A DNA stretch of 36,237 nucleotides, taken from IMG/VR virus record IMGVR_UViG_3300047470_000200, positions 1 through 36,237 of that record; one strand, given 5' to 3'. Source of the DNA: a virus. Shown piece after piece: positions 16,198 to 23,016 of the stretch. Within the stretch, counting starts at the first letter, position 1; each line of letters opens with the position of its first letter. Both the position numbers and the translations under genes were made by a program. The notes beneath the pieces were generated by a model. That model worked only from the letters and a program-made list of their open reading frames with translations. It was not told the origin of the DNA and ran no database searches.

Positions 16198-16791
16198 TCA
16201 GGGGGTCGGGAAGAAGCCGCTGACGTCGACGGCGCCGTAGTCGATGGACCGGTTCACGGCCTTCGCCGTGGAGCCCTTGTAGAACCGGAAGGTGAGCTGC
16301 ACTGGCATGACGTCAGCCGTCTGCGGCTGCTCGTCGCCACGTTCGACAACCTTCCCGTTGGGCATGTACAGCCGCATCCGCTTGTCGCCGTCGAGGGTGT
16401 CGAAGACGTACGCGAACCGAAGGTCATCGGGCTTGTCGGGGAGGTCGTACGAGGCGATGCCGGTCGTCCCGGACGGCTCCAGGCTCGCAATGGGCACGTT
16501 GTCGTACAGAGCGCGCACGAGGGGGTTCAGGCCCTCCAGGAACGTGACCTGAAGGCTCTTCGTGCTCTTGGTCGACAGCGTCCGAATCGGCTCCAGGGAG
16601 CCGGCGGCGTCGATGTCCTTCGTCTCCTCTTCGATCTTGAAGAGACCGCCCTCCGTCGTCACCCAGCCGAGCATCCTCCATGCGGTCGCCGGGTCGGCGA
16701 AGCCGGTCGGAGCAACAGTGTTGAGCGGCGCTTGATAGACGAGGTAGTCCGTTGCGCCGAAAGTCAGATCCGCATTGCGGGTGTCTGCCAT
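16198..16791 (-). CDS. Major tail protein (tail tube)
   Basis: This is a 197-residue protein. It starts MADTRNADLTFGATDYLVYQAPLNTVAPTGFADPATAWRMLGWVTTEGGLFKIEEETKDIDAAGSLEPIRT, which fits the actinophage tail tube family: an early G-x-L-Y-A segment and a WVTTEGG turn. The last third (KRMRLYMPNGKVVERGDEQPQTADVMPVQLTFRFYKGSTAKAVNRSIDYG) forms beta strands of the tube fold. It lies between the tail terminator and the G chaperone, the normal order. GGAGGG stands just upstream of the ATG, inside a 14-base stretch also found ahead of the endolysin, consistent with high expression. Confidence 0.85.
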   Translation of the reverse strand: MADTRNADLTFGATDYLVYQAPLNTVAPTGFADPATAWRMLGWVTTEGGLFKIEEETKDIDAAGSLEPIRTLSTKSTKSLQVTFLEGLNPLVRALYDNVPIASLEPSGTTGIASYDLPDKPDDLRFAYVFDTLDGDKRMRLYMPNGKVVERGDEQPQTADVMPVQLTFRFYKGSTAKAVNRSIDYGAVDVSGFFPTP

Positions 16792-16810
16792 GAGCCCTCC
16801 AGGGCATGCG

Positions 16811-16845
16811 AGAGACCCGCACGCCTAGGAGACGAGCGGGTCAGA
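16811..16845. terminator. Hairpin ahead of the major tail protein gene
   Basis: GACCCGC and GCGGGTC form a 7-bp stem around a 15-base loop between the tail terminator and major tail genes. The downstream U-rich tail is weak (TCTC), so it is more likely an attenuator than a strong terminator. It is followed by the CATGCCCTGGAGGG leader shared with the endolysin (16795-16808). Confidence 0.4.
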
Positions 16846-16856
16846 GTGTCAGTGGT

Positions 16857-17222
16857 TTACGCGGCCCGAAAGCTCACGGTGTACGTGGCGCCTCGTCGGT
16901 GAACCGCGGGGTTCGCCCACGGCTGCCGAGATGGGCCGGAGTCACAGCGGACGTCCCGGATCACTGCGCCGTTCACAGGGCCGCGGAGGGCGATCAGCGC
17001 GTCACGTACGGAGTTCGCCAGAGTGCGCGACTCGTCGGCCGTGGCGGCGAAGACGTCGACGAACACCCGGGGATGCTCGCTGAAGCGCTCGTCCGCTCCC
17101 CCGCCCCGCTCGATGCGGATGACGGGGAGGACCTCCTCCAGGTCTTCGGGGGTCTCAGCGGCGCTAAAGGCTCCGGTCACCGACTCCGCCCATGGGGCTA
17201 GCACAGATTCGATGTCAGGCAC
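16857..17222 (-). CDS. Tail terminator protein
   Basis: The protein is 121 residues. It starts MPDIESVLAPWAESVTGAFSAAETPEDLEEVLPVIRIERGGGADERFSEHPRVFVDVFAATADESRTLANSVRDALIALRG, then has a beta strand pattern ending HRRGATYTVSFRAA. A VIRIERGGG turn followed by PRVFVDVFA and a helix with DALIAL is the layout of actinophage tail terminator proteins (gpU-like), which cap the tail tube during assembly. It overlaps the upstream gene by 8 bp and precedes the major tail protein, the usual order. Confidence 0.75.
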   Translation of the reverse strand: MPDIESVLAPWAESVTGAFSAAETPEDLEEVLPVIRIERGGGADERFSEHPRVFVDVFAATADESRTLANSVRDALIALRGPVNGAVIRDVRCDSGPSRQPWANPAVHRRGATYTVSFRAA

Positions 17223-17580
17223 GGTTCGCCGCCTTCATCGCGTCGATGGACCGCTGCATGACGGCGTAACGCGGGACTCGTCCGTCACCCCGCTCCACGC
17301 GCCAGGCGTGGGGGGCAGTGTTGACGAGTCGAGCGCTTGCGCGCCATCTGGTCTGGCCCTTCCATTTGATGTTGCGCCAGACCGGGACGACGTCGAACGA
17401 CTCCTTATAGAGCCCGGGGTGATTGTCGCCGTCCGCCAGGTCACCAACGGGGGCGAACCCCTCCGCAATGCCCTTCATCTCGACTGCCGCCTTACGGCAG
17501 GCAAGTTGGATGCTCGGGCGCTGGAAGAGCTTGCCGATACCGGTGTACCGGCCCGTGTACTTGGAGCGGAACGTCGTCAT
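17215..17580 (-). CDS. HK97 gp10-like neck/tail completion protein
   Basis: The protein is 121 residues and basic. It starts MTTFRSKYTGRYTGIGKLFQRPSIQLACRKAAVEMKGIAEGFAPVG and goes on to SARLVNTAPHAWRVERGDGRVPRYAVMQRSIDAMKAA. A helix with KAAVEMKGIAEG, a central strand ending in a VNTAPHA-x-VE turn and a C-terminal helix are characteristic of the HK97 gp10 family of neck-tail joining proteins. ATGA couples it to the preceding head-closure gene (17577-17580). Assignment rests on pattern and location. Confidence 0.75.
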   Translation of the reverse strand: MTTFRSKYTGRYTGIGKLFQRPSIQLACRKAAVEMKGIAEGFAPVGDLADGDNHPGLYKESFDVVPVWRNIKWKGQTRWRASARLVNTAPHAWRVERGDGRVPRYAVMQRSIDAMKAANRA

Positions 17581-17930
17581 CCCGTCACCCGCTTCACGGC
17601 CGCTTCAACGCGAGCGAGGGAGGTGAGCGGGAACTCCAGCGGGTCGCCGACGACCTCCCACTTTTCGTTGCCCCTCAGGATGCGGTCCGTCTTGCGGACG
17701 TCGGTCCCCAGTGGGGCGGCGAACACGCGCCGTGTCTCAACGGTCATGGACGCTTCCTGCGTCTCCGTCGAGCTGCCGACGAGAACGCCGTACGGGCTCA
17801 TGAGCGCGCTGTTCTTGACCTCGATGTGCACCGGAGGCCCGGGAACCTTGGTCCCCGTGGAGTCCCGCACGGGAGGTCCGGGACGCTCGATGGTGAGCGT
17901 CTCCGACATCAGTGACGCGATGAGGCTCAT
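17577..17930 (-). CDS. Head closure / head-tail joining protein
   Basis: This is a 117-residue protein from the ATG at 17930, which overlaps the upstream stop as ATGA; a further ATG four codons upstream (17942) is less likely. MSLIASLMSETLTIERPGPPVRDSTGTKVPGPPVHIEVKNSALMSPYGVLVG is followed by RRVFAAPLGTDVRKTDRILRGNEKWEVVGDPLEF. The early ETLTI-RP, the central R-VFAP-GTDV and the D-ILR-NE-WEVVGDP pattern match the head-closure proteins that seal the connector after packaging. It lies between the adaptor and the gp10-like protein. Confidence 0.75.
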   Translation of the reverse strand: MSLIASLMSETLTIERPGPPVRDSTGTKVPGPPVHIEVKNSALMSPYGVLVGSSTETQEASMTVETRRVFAAPLGTDVRKTDRILRGNEKWEVVGDPLEFPLTSLARVEAAVKRVTG

Positions 17931-18307
17931 CGCACCACCCACGTTGACGTGCAGGGGGCCGCGTCCTCTGGTGAGATGTCGAGGGACGAGGCGCCCGACG
18001 ACATCCCCACGGCACGTCGAAGCCGCTTGCGCTCGTCCTCCGAGAGGATGACGCCAGTCTCCGAGTCGGCGTAGCTGACCAGCATTCCGCCGGCCTGCTC
18101 CGACCGGACGCCTGAGGGGTTCGTCAGGATCCTCGACGCCACCATGAGCGCAACCGACTTCACGCCTCGCTGAGCGGGGTCGGTCAGCCGCTCGCCCACC
18201 TCACCGTAGAACGCGTCTTCGGTGAGTTCGTGGGCGAGAGAGCACTCATCGTCGGTGAGCGGTCGCTTCAGGAGGATCCGAAGCTCACTCGCTTCGAACA
18301 GTGCCAC
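17927..18307 (-). CDS. Head-tail connector / adaptor protein
   Basis: This is a 126-residue, mostly helical protein. MALFEASELRILLKRPLTDDECSLAHELTEDAFYGEVGERLTDPAQRGVKSVALMVASRILTNPSGVRSEQAGG is followed by VSYADSETGVILSEDERKRLRRA. The ELRILLKRPLTDDE start, the helical body and the SVALMVASRILTNP segment are typical of adaptor proteins (gp15/gp6-like) that bind below the portal. The next gene is coupled by ATGA. The upstream 82-residue gene overlaps it by 23 bp. Confidence 0.8.
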   Translation of the reverse strand: MALFEASELRILLKRPLTDDECSLAHELTEDAFYGEVGERLTDPAQRGVKSVALMVASRILTNPSGVRSEQAGGMLVSYADSETGVILSEDERKRLRRAVGMSSGASSLDISPEDAAPCTSTWVVR

Positions 18308-18533
18308 CGGTCGCCGCCTTCCGCCGTGGCGCAGCCCGCTTCGTCGCAGGCTTAGGCGCAGGTACTGGCGTGGGCTCAGGCTCCGACAAACGTTTTGCGG
18401 TAGGTGCTACCGCCCACGCCTTCGGGTTCGTGATGCGCTCCTGAGCCCACTCGGGGACCTCGTCCGCGGGGCCGAACACGTGGGTCACGCCCTCGCCGTC
18501 CGTCACGTGGACGTAGCCGTTAAGGGTTGCCAT
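18285..18533 (-). CDS. Unknown 82-residue protein between capsid and adaptor
   Basis: The protein starts MATLNGYVHVTDGEGVTHVFGPADEVPEWAQERITNPKAWAVAP and ends with a Pro/Lys/Arg-rich tail (EPTPVPAPKPATKRAAPRRK). The first 45 residues look like a small beta domain (GYVHVTDGEG-THVFGP) with a PEWA helix, a layout often seen directly after the actinophage capsid gene. I chose the ATG at 18533 because the longer start at 18632 would overlap the capsid gene. The reading frame overlaps the adaptor start by 23 bp. The 13-mer CAAACGTTTTGCG occurs inside it (18387-18399). Function is unknown; a role in head completion is inferred from position. Confidence 0.7.
   Translation of the reverse strand: MATLNGYVHVTDGEGVTHVFGPADEVPEWAQERITNPKAWAVAPTAKRLSEPEPTPVPAPKPATKRAAPRRKAATGGTVRSE
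18387..18399 (+). promoter_or_regulatory. Copy B of the CAAACGTTTTGCG site, inside a coding region
   Basis: It is identical over 13 bases to copies at 793-805 (opposite strand) and 35748-35760. Here it lies within the 82-residue gene, on a strand that codes A-K-R-L-S, and no promoter is evident nearby. It could be a remote operator or DNA-looping site, or a chance match enforced by coding; three exact copies of an AT-rich 13-mer in a GC-rich window argue against chance. Confidence 0.4.
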
Positions 18534-18556
18534 ACGTGAATGCCTCGCGTTTCGAG

Positions 18557-19573
18557 TTAGAGAACGTCGGCCTGGAAGGTCAGGTCCGGAGCCGCCACGA
18601 CAGGAAGCGCGATGGCCACGGCGCGGGTCCACACGGTCTGCGGGTCCTCGCTCTTGTAGCCACCGACCGCCACGCCGGCAGCGTCGCCGGCCAGACCGTA
18701 ACGGGGGTCGTCCGCCTCGACGGGGACGCCCCAGAGGGTCTGACCCACAGCGTCACCGATCTCGGGGAGGAACAAGATCTTGTCGACGGGAGTGACTCGC
18801 GTCGCCACGCCGCCAACGGAGACCTGAGCGTCGTAGATGAGAACCGGCGGGATGTCGTAGTCACCCAGGACGGTGTTCAGACCGTCGCGCGTCAGAACCG
18901 TAGGCGGGTTCTGCGTGTTGGCGAGCTTCGTCAGACCCACGTTCCGGCGGAGCCAGTTGTAGATGGTCCGCGACATGAGGGTGTACGCGGGGAGCCGGCC
19001 GTTCGTGGTGTTGTAGACGTCGAGCCACGACGACAGATCGCCGTACGCGTCCGCCGTGGCGACGGTGCTCCACGGGGTCGACGCCGTGACGTTGTGCGCG
19101 GCGTTGCGACCGAAGTCGACCGACGCCTGAACGCCGTTCTCGTTCAGGTTCACAGCGCCGGAGAACAGAGCCTCACCGCGAGCAAGCTCCAGTCGGGCTT
19201 CGATCTGGCGGGCCAGGCGGACGCCGTCGTCGAGCATGGCGTCACGGATCTCCGCGGACTGAGTGTCCACGTTCCGGCGCCGGATGCGCTCGTACTCACC
19301 GACCGGGATCTTCCGCGAGATGGGCGGCAGCTCGCCGCTCACACGCGCGCCACCGGGCCGCACGCCGACGTCAGACGACGCGTCGTACGCACGGAACACA
19401 GCCGCCTCGGTGAGGCCGCCTCCGCCCCGGGTGAACCGATAGCTCAGGTCGTTGATGGTCCGGTTCGGGAGCCACCGGTCAAGGTTCTGCTCGTTCTCCG
19501 GGCGGTCGGCGAGAGCCGCACGCGCGTATCCGGTGAGTTCCGCGGGAGTCGCGAACTCGTCAATGAGCTGCAT
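18557..19573 (-). CDS. Major capsid protein, gpE-type
   Basis: The protein has 338 residues. The start (MQLIDEFATPAELTGYARAALADRPENEQNLDRWLPNRTINDLSYRF) matches the conserved beginning of lambda gpE-type capsid proteins of actinophages, followed by a glycine loop (TRGGGGLTEAAVFRAYDASSDVGVRPGGARVSGELPPISRKIPVGEYERIRR), an extended arm and spine helix (LDDGVRLARQIEARLELARGEALFSGAV). The C-terminal part forms an HK97-like A domain (TLMSRTIYNWLRRN, DYDIPPVLIYDAQV). It assembles the icosahedral head together with the decoration protein coded just upstream. No protease is visible in this cluster, in line with gpE-type heads that mature without a delta-domain cleavage; this is inference. Confidence 0.9.
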   Translation of the reverse strand: MQLIDEFATPAELTGYARAALADRPENEQNLDRWLPNRTINDLSYRFTRGGGGLTEAAVFRAYDASSDVGVRPGGARVSGELPPISRKIPVGEYERIRRRNVDTQSAEIRDAMLDDGVRLARQIEARLELARGEALFSGAVNLNENGVQASVDFGRNAAHNVTASTPWSTVATADAYGDLSSWLDVYNTTNGRLPAYTLMSRTIYNWLRRNVGLTKLANTQNPPTVLTRDGLNTVLGDYDIPPVLIYDAQVSVGGVATRVTPVDKILFLPEIGDAVGQTLWGVPVEADDPRYGLAGDAAGVAVGGYKSEDPQTVWTRAVAIALPVVAAPDLTFQADVL

Positions 19574-19589
19574 AGTTGCTGGTTACCTC

Positions 19590-19988
19590 TCAGACGAAGA
19601 TGACGCGGGAGGCCAGATCGACCTTGCCGGCGGCGTCGACAGCGACGGGGAGCTTGGCCTCCCGGATCGCGCAGTGGACGAGCATGGAGCCGACCGCGGA
19701 CGAGAGCGTTACGCCCCGTCGCGTGACGACCTCGACGCCCGTGAAGAGGAAGCCGACGCAGACCTGACGACCGTCGGCCGCCGTGTCGTCGTACGGGCCG
19801 TACTTGCCGCCCGCCGTGATCTTCCCGAGCGGGATACCGCTCTTGATGTAGCCGTCCGGGTAGTGGGTGCCGGCGGTGAACTTGCTGACGTCGAGGGTCA
19901 CCGACGGAGCGATGTCCGTGCCGTGTTCGCCCTGGAGCCAGTCCCGACGGTCCTGGGAAAACGTCTCGGTGATCTGACCGAGGTTCAT
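19590..19988 (-). CDS. Head decoration protein (gpD-like)
   Basis: This is a 132-residue protein. The body TLDVSKFTAGTHYPDGYIKSGIPLGKITAGGKYGPYDDTAADGRQVCVGFLFTGVEV follows the gpD/SHP pattern: an Y-GYIKSGIPLGK turn, then K-GPYDD and a beta strand preceding the FTGVEV turn. The last 40 residues (LVHCAIREAKLPVAVDAAGKVDL) end in a short helix and strand. Decoration proteins trimerise on the capsid surface and stabilise it after expansion. It lies 16 bp upstream of the capsid gene. Confidence 0.85.
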   Translation of the reverse strand: MNLGQITETFSQDRRDWLQGEHGTDIAPSVTLDVSKFTAGTHYPDGYIKSGIPLGKITAGGKYGPYDDTAADGRQVCVGFLFTGVEVVTRRGVTLSSAVGSMLVHCAIREAKLPVAVDAAGKVDLASRVIFV

Positions 19989-20012
19989 GGGTCCTCCGTT
20001 GAGGGGTGGTCG

Positions 20013-20651
20013 TTAGTTCTTCGCGTGACGCTGGCGGTAGAGGTCCGCGCCCGCGTTCACGTCCTTCGTGGAGCCGCCCGCGTCGCCTCCGCGGGGACCC
20101 CCAGAACGGGGCGGGGTCGTCGAAGTACCTGCGGGAGCGGTGAGCGCCTTCAGCGCGTCGGCACTGACCTCCAGCTCCTCCCGGGTGGTTCCGGTCAGGA
20201 ACGCGGCGTGTGCCGGGGTCAGTTGCTTCTCACTGATGACCTGGAGCTTCAGGAGCTCCGCAGTCGCAGCCGCAGCCGTCGCGGCGTTGGTCGCCGCGAG
20301 AGCCGCAGCGTCGTCGCGCTCCTTCTGGAGTCGCTGCGTCTCCGTGAGCTCCGACGCCTGGCGGGTCTTCAGCTCCGCGTCAGCCGCGCGCAGTCGCTCC
20401 AGCTCCGCGGCATCAGGAGCGGCGTTGGCGCGCTGCTCGTGCTTGCGGGCGTGGTGCTTCCAGTAGGCGACCTGATGAGCGGGGTCCATCTCCGCGACGG
20501 GCTTACCGTCGGGGTAGCCGTGCTCGTTGACCTGCGGGGTGCCGTTGCCGGCCCCACCACCTCCGTCCCCGCCCTCACCGTTGAAGAGGGTCCAGGGCTC
20601 GTGAGCCAGCGTCAGAAGGGCGTTGCGACGTGCGAGGGTGCGTCGAGGCAT
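20013..20651 (-). CDS. Scaffolding protein
   Basis: The protein has 212 residues. A Gly-rich lead (FNGEGGDGGGGAGNG) is followed by a long charged Ala/Glu/Leu/Lys helix (AELERLRAADAELKTRQASELTETQRLQKERDDAAALAATNAATAAAATAELL) predicted to form a coiled coil, then a small conserved-looking domain (KQLTPAHAAFLTGTTREELEVSADALKALTA) and a flexible Gly/Thr/Pro tail. This is the standard layout of actinophage scaffolds, placed just before the decoration and capsid genes. The scaffold guides capsid assembly and then leaves the head. AGGGG precedes the ATG. Confidence 0.85.
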   Translation of the reverse strand: MPRRTLARRNALLTLAHEPWTLFNGEGGDGGGGAGNGTPQVNEHGYPDGKPVAEMDPAHQVAYWKHHARKHEQRANAAPDAAELERLRAADAELKTRQASELTETQRLQKERDDAAALAATNAATAAAATAELLKLQVISEKQLTPAHAAFLTGTTREELEVSADALKALTAPAGTSTTPPRSGGPRGGDAGGSTKDVNAGADLYRQRHAKN

Positions 20652-20693
20652 GCTGGATTTCCCCTGTCGGGAGTCGTCAGCCCATGGCGGGCG

Positions 20694-21503
20694 TCAGGTC
20701 GGAAGGTGAATGTCGTCAGGGCCCGTGAAACGCTGGCCCCGGTAACCGAGCACGGGACCGATCTCGCCGTGCTCGCGGGAAATGATGATCTTGCGGTAGT
20801 CGACTGCGCGTCCTCCGCGGTCGAAAGTCCCTAGCGCCGCTTCTACGGCGTCGTGGACGTCGGAGAGGAACGCGTCGTCGATGACCTGGCCCGGGTCGTA
20901 ATCCGCGGTGACCGTCTTGACGAGGCAGTCGCATCCGGGGTGGATCGGAGCCAGATCCTTCTTTCGGTATCGCTGCGTCGACGCGATCATGCAGAGTCCA
21001 CAGTCGTACTCGCCCTGGAGCTCCCGGACGGTGTACTCGAACTTCGGCATGTCGGCCGACACTTCGCGGACCGTGTGCGTACGGGCTAGCTGAAGATCGG
21101 TCTTCGCGATCGTCTCCAGGCGGTGTGAGCCGCGCTGGACGGCAGCGTCGAGAGACTCGCCCTTCGAGAGCGCCGTGTAGATCTCCGTGAAGGGCCGTTC
21201 GTAGACGTCGGCAGGGTTGACGCCACGGAGGGACTCCCCCGTGACGGCGTCGAGGTCGAGGGAGATCCTGCGGGCCTTCGCGTCCACGTCCTTGTAGAGC
21301 TGCTCCAGGTAGGACGCTGTCAGCGTCGCAATCTGCCGCTCTCCGGCCAGGATGATGGGGAGCGTCGAGCGCCGGAACTTCACGCTGTCCGCGTCACGCC
21401 AGGAGCCGAGACCGGTGAAGGAGCGGTTAGCCCGCCCCAGCACGTTCGTCCAGACGCTCCGGACTGCCGACCCGTACCGCTGGTCAAGCCGCGTTAGCGT
21501 CAT
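20694..21503 (-). CDS. MuF-like minor head protein
   Basis: The protein has 269 residues. Its core VQRGSHRLETIAKTDLQLARTHTVREV...FEYTVRELQGEYDCGLCMIASTQRYRKKDLAPIHPGCDCLVKTV contains the C-G-L-C and H-P-GCDC motifs typical of MuF-like/VG15-like proteins, where the Cys and His probably bind metal. It lies directly downstream of the portal and overlaps its end by 20 bp, the typical MuF position. MuF proteins are carried in the head and take part in capsid assembly. No extra toxin domain is visible at the C-terminus. Confidence 0.8.
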   Translation of the reverse strand: MTLTRLDQRYGSAVRSVWTNVLGRANRSFTGLGSWRDADSVKFRRSTLPIILAGERQIATLTASYLEQLYKDVDAKARRISLDLDAVTGESLRGVNPADVYERPFTEIYTALSKGESLDAAVQRGSHRLETIAKTDLQLARTHTVREVSADMPKFEYTVRELQGEYDCGLCMIASTQRYRKKDLAPIHPGCDCLVKTVTADYDPGQVIDDAFLSDVHDAVEAALGTFDRGGRAVDYRKIIISREHGEIGPVLGYRGQRFTGPDDIHLPT

Positions 21504-23004
21504 CCGCGCTCCGTCCGATCACGGTCCGCTGGTCACGAGCCGATCGGGCGTCGGCGATGCTCGTCGGTTGCGGAGCCGCGGGGTCAACAGCCGTCTGCGC
21601 GTTCATCGCGTCGGCAGCACGGTCGATCTCCATGCGGGAAATCTCCGCGGGCGTGTAGCCCATGTCCTCCATGCGCTGACGCCACGGGACGCCGGCTGTC
21701 GCCTTCTTCACAGCAGCGTCGGCCAGTTCGGCGATGCTCCGGGACTCCGGATCACGCCAGACCGTCTCAGCGGTGTACGCGTTGGCCTTTGTCTCGTCGC
21801 CCAGGACCCGGAACGCAATCCGCATCGTGGCTTCCCACGATTCGCCGAAGTTGCGCTGCCGGTCTCGGACCTTCGAGACGAGGCCGGTCTCCGCAGCCTT
21901 CAGGGCGTCGCCGCTGACGTTGACCACGGCACCGATCAGGTAGTGCGGAGGAGTCCGGCTGATCGCCGCGAGATCCTGCACCGCAGCCTCGACGGCCCGG
22001 ACGTACGGAACGAGGTCAGTTGCGGAGAACTCTCCGAACTTGACGTCGGGATCCTCCGTTGTCCAGAGGCGCCGAATGTCGAGCTGGAAGGGCTGGATCT
22101 TCTTCCCGGTGACGGGGTCCTCGTCGACCTCCAGGCCCGCGGCCCAACGCTGACGGAAGGCGCCGTACTTCATGGCGGCAATCGTCATGATGAGCGAGAG
22201 CGTGATGCGGTTCTGGACCGTGAGAACGTCCTCGTGCTCAGCGAATCCCCCAAGCCTGCGGTTTCGCCGGTTGATGAAGGGGACGAGGGGGACGATCCCC
22301 AGATCGTTGGGCCGGTGACTCTCCGACTGGTTCGGCAGCGCGAAGGCGTCCCAGCTCGTGAGGCGAGCCGCACGGCCGGAGAAGACGGGCGCGTTGGTCT
22401 TCGTGACGAACTCGTGGATCGTCTCCGGAGTCCACAGCGTCGCCCGGGTGTCGCCCGTCCAGTCGTCCCGCCACAGCTTCAGGCCCGCAGCGAGCTTTCG
22501 CCGGCTCCCCTGCATGTGCTCGACGGCGACCTGCCGCGGAGTCTCGTGCGTGATGACCGGTCGACCGTCGTCGCCACGCTCGACGAGGGTGAACGCCCTT
22601 CGCTGTGACAGGGCGCCGTAGTGGACGAGGTCCGCGTCCGCGTCGAGGCTGTTCTCCTGCCAGACGCGGTTCGCTTCCTTGTCCGACGTCTTCGCACCGT
22701 CGCTGTCGTCGTCCGGCTCACCGAAGCGGAAGCCGTCGACGTGCATGCGCTCAACGGGAGAGTCGATGACGAGGCTCGTCCAGTTGGTACGGGCGTCCTT
22801 CATCCACTCTGAGACCTCCGCGGGGTCCAGGCCAGGCACACGAGGGAGCGGCGCACGGTTCTCCGCGTACCGCCTCAGCGTGTCGAGGCCAGGCTCCACT
22901 TCGCCGTCAGCGTCCTTGGAGTCGTCACGCTCGTCGAGCAGCTTCTTACCGAGCCGCTGAAGCCACCACCCGGGAGACTCCACCTTCGAAGCATCGATAG
23001 GCAC
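21484..23004 (-). CDS. Portal protein
   Basis: The protein has 506 residues. It begins MPIDASKVESPGWWLQRLGKKLLDERDDSKDADGEVEPGLDTLRRYAENRAPLPRVPG and continues with WTSLVIDSPVERMHVDGFRF and NSLDADADLVHYGALSQRRAFTLVE, a pattern found in SPP1 gp6-like portal proteins. The central part contains FINRRNRRLGGFAEHEDVLTVQNRITLSLIMTIAAMKYGAFRQRW, the stem helices. The C-terminal part (PPHYLIGAVVNVSGDALKAAETGLVSKVRDRQRNFGESWEATMRI) is typical for the crown side. The portal forms the ring through which DNA is packaged. It lies between TerL and the MuF-like gene. Confidence 0.9.
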   Translation of the reverse strand: MPIDASKVESPGWWLQRLGKKLLDERDDSKDADGEVEPGLDTLRRYAENRAPLPRVPGLDPAEVSEWMKDARTNWTSLVIDSPVERMHVDGFRFGEPDDDSDGAKTSDKEANRVWQENSLDADADLVHYGALSQRRAFTLVERGDDGRPVITHETPRQVAVEHMQGSRRKLAAGLKLWRDDWTGDTRATLWTPETIHEFVTKTNAPVFSGRAARLTSWDAFALPNQSESHRPNDLGIVPLVPFINRRNRRLGGFAEHEDVLTVQNRITLSLIMTIAAMKYGAFRQRWAAGLEVDEDPVTGKKIQPFQLDIRRLWTTEDPDVKFGEFSATDLVPYVRAVEAAVQDLAAISRTPPHYLIGAVVNVSGDALKAAETGLVSKVRDRQRNFGESWEATMRIAFRVLGDETKANAYTAETVWRDPESRSIAELADAAVKKATAGVPWRQRMEDMGYTPAEISRMEIDRAADAMNAQTAVDPAAPQPTSIADARSARDQRTVIGRSADDANAA

Positions 23005-23016
23005 TAGCGGACCTCC

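Noticed and set aside
19452-20834. 460-residue plus-strand ORF opposite decoration and scaffold genes
   Set aside because: Spans three well-supported minus genes; no independent support.
21352-22608. 418-residue plus-strand ORF opposite portal and MuF genes
   Set aside because: Antisense shadow, composition unlike the real genes.
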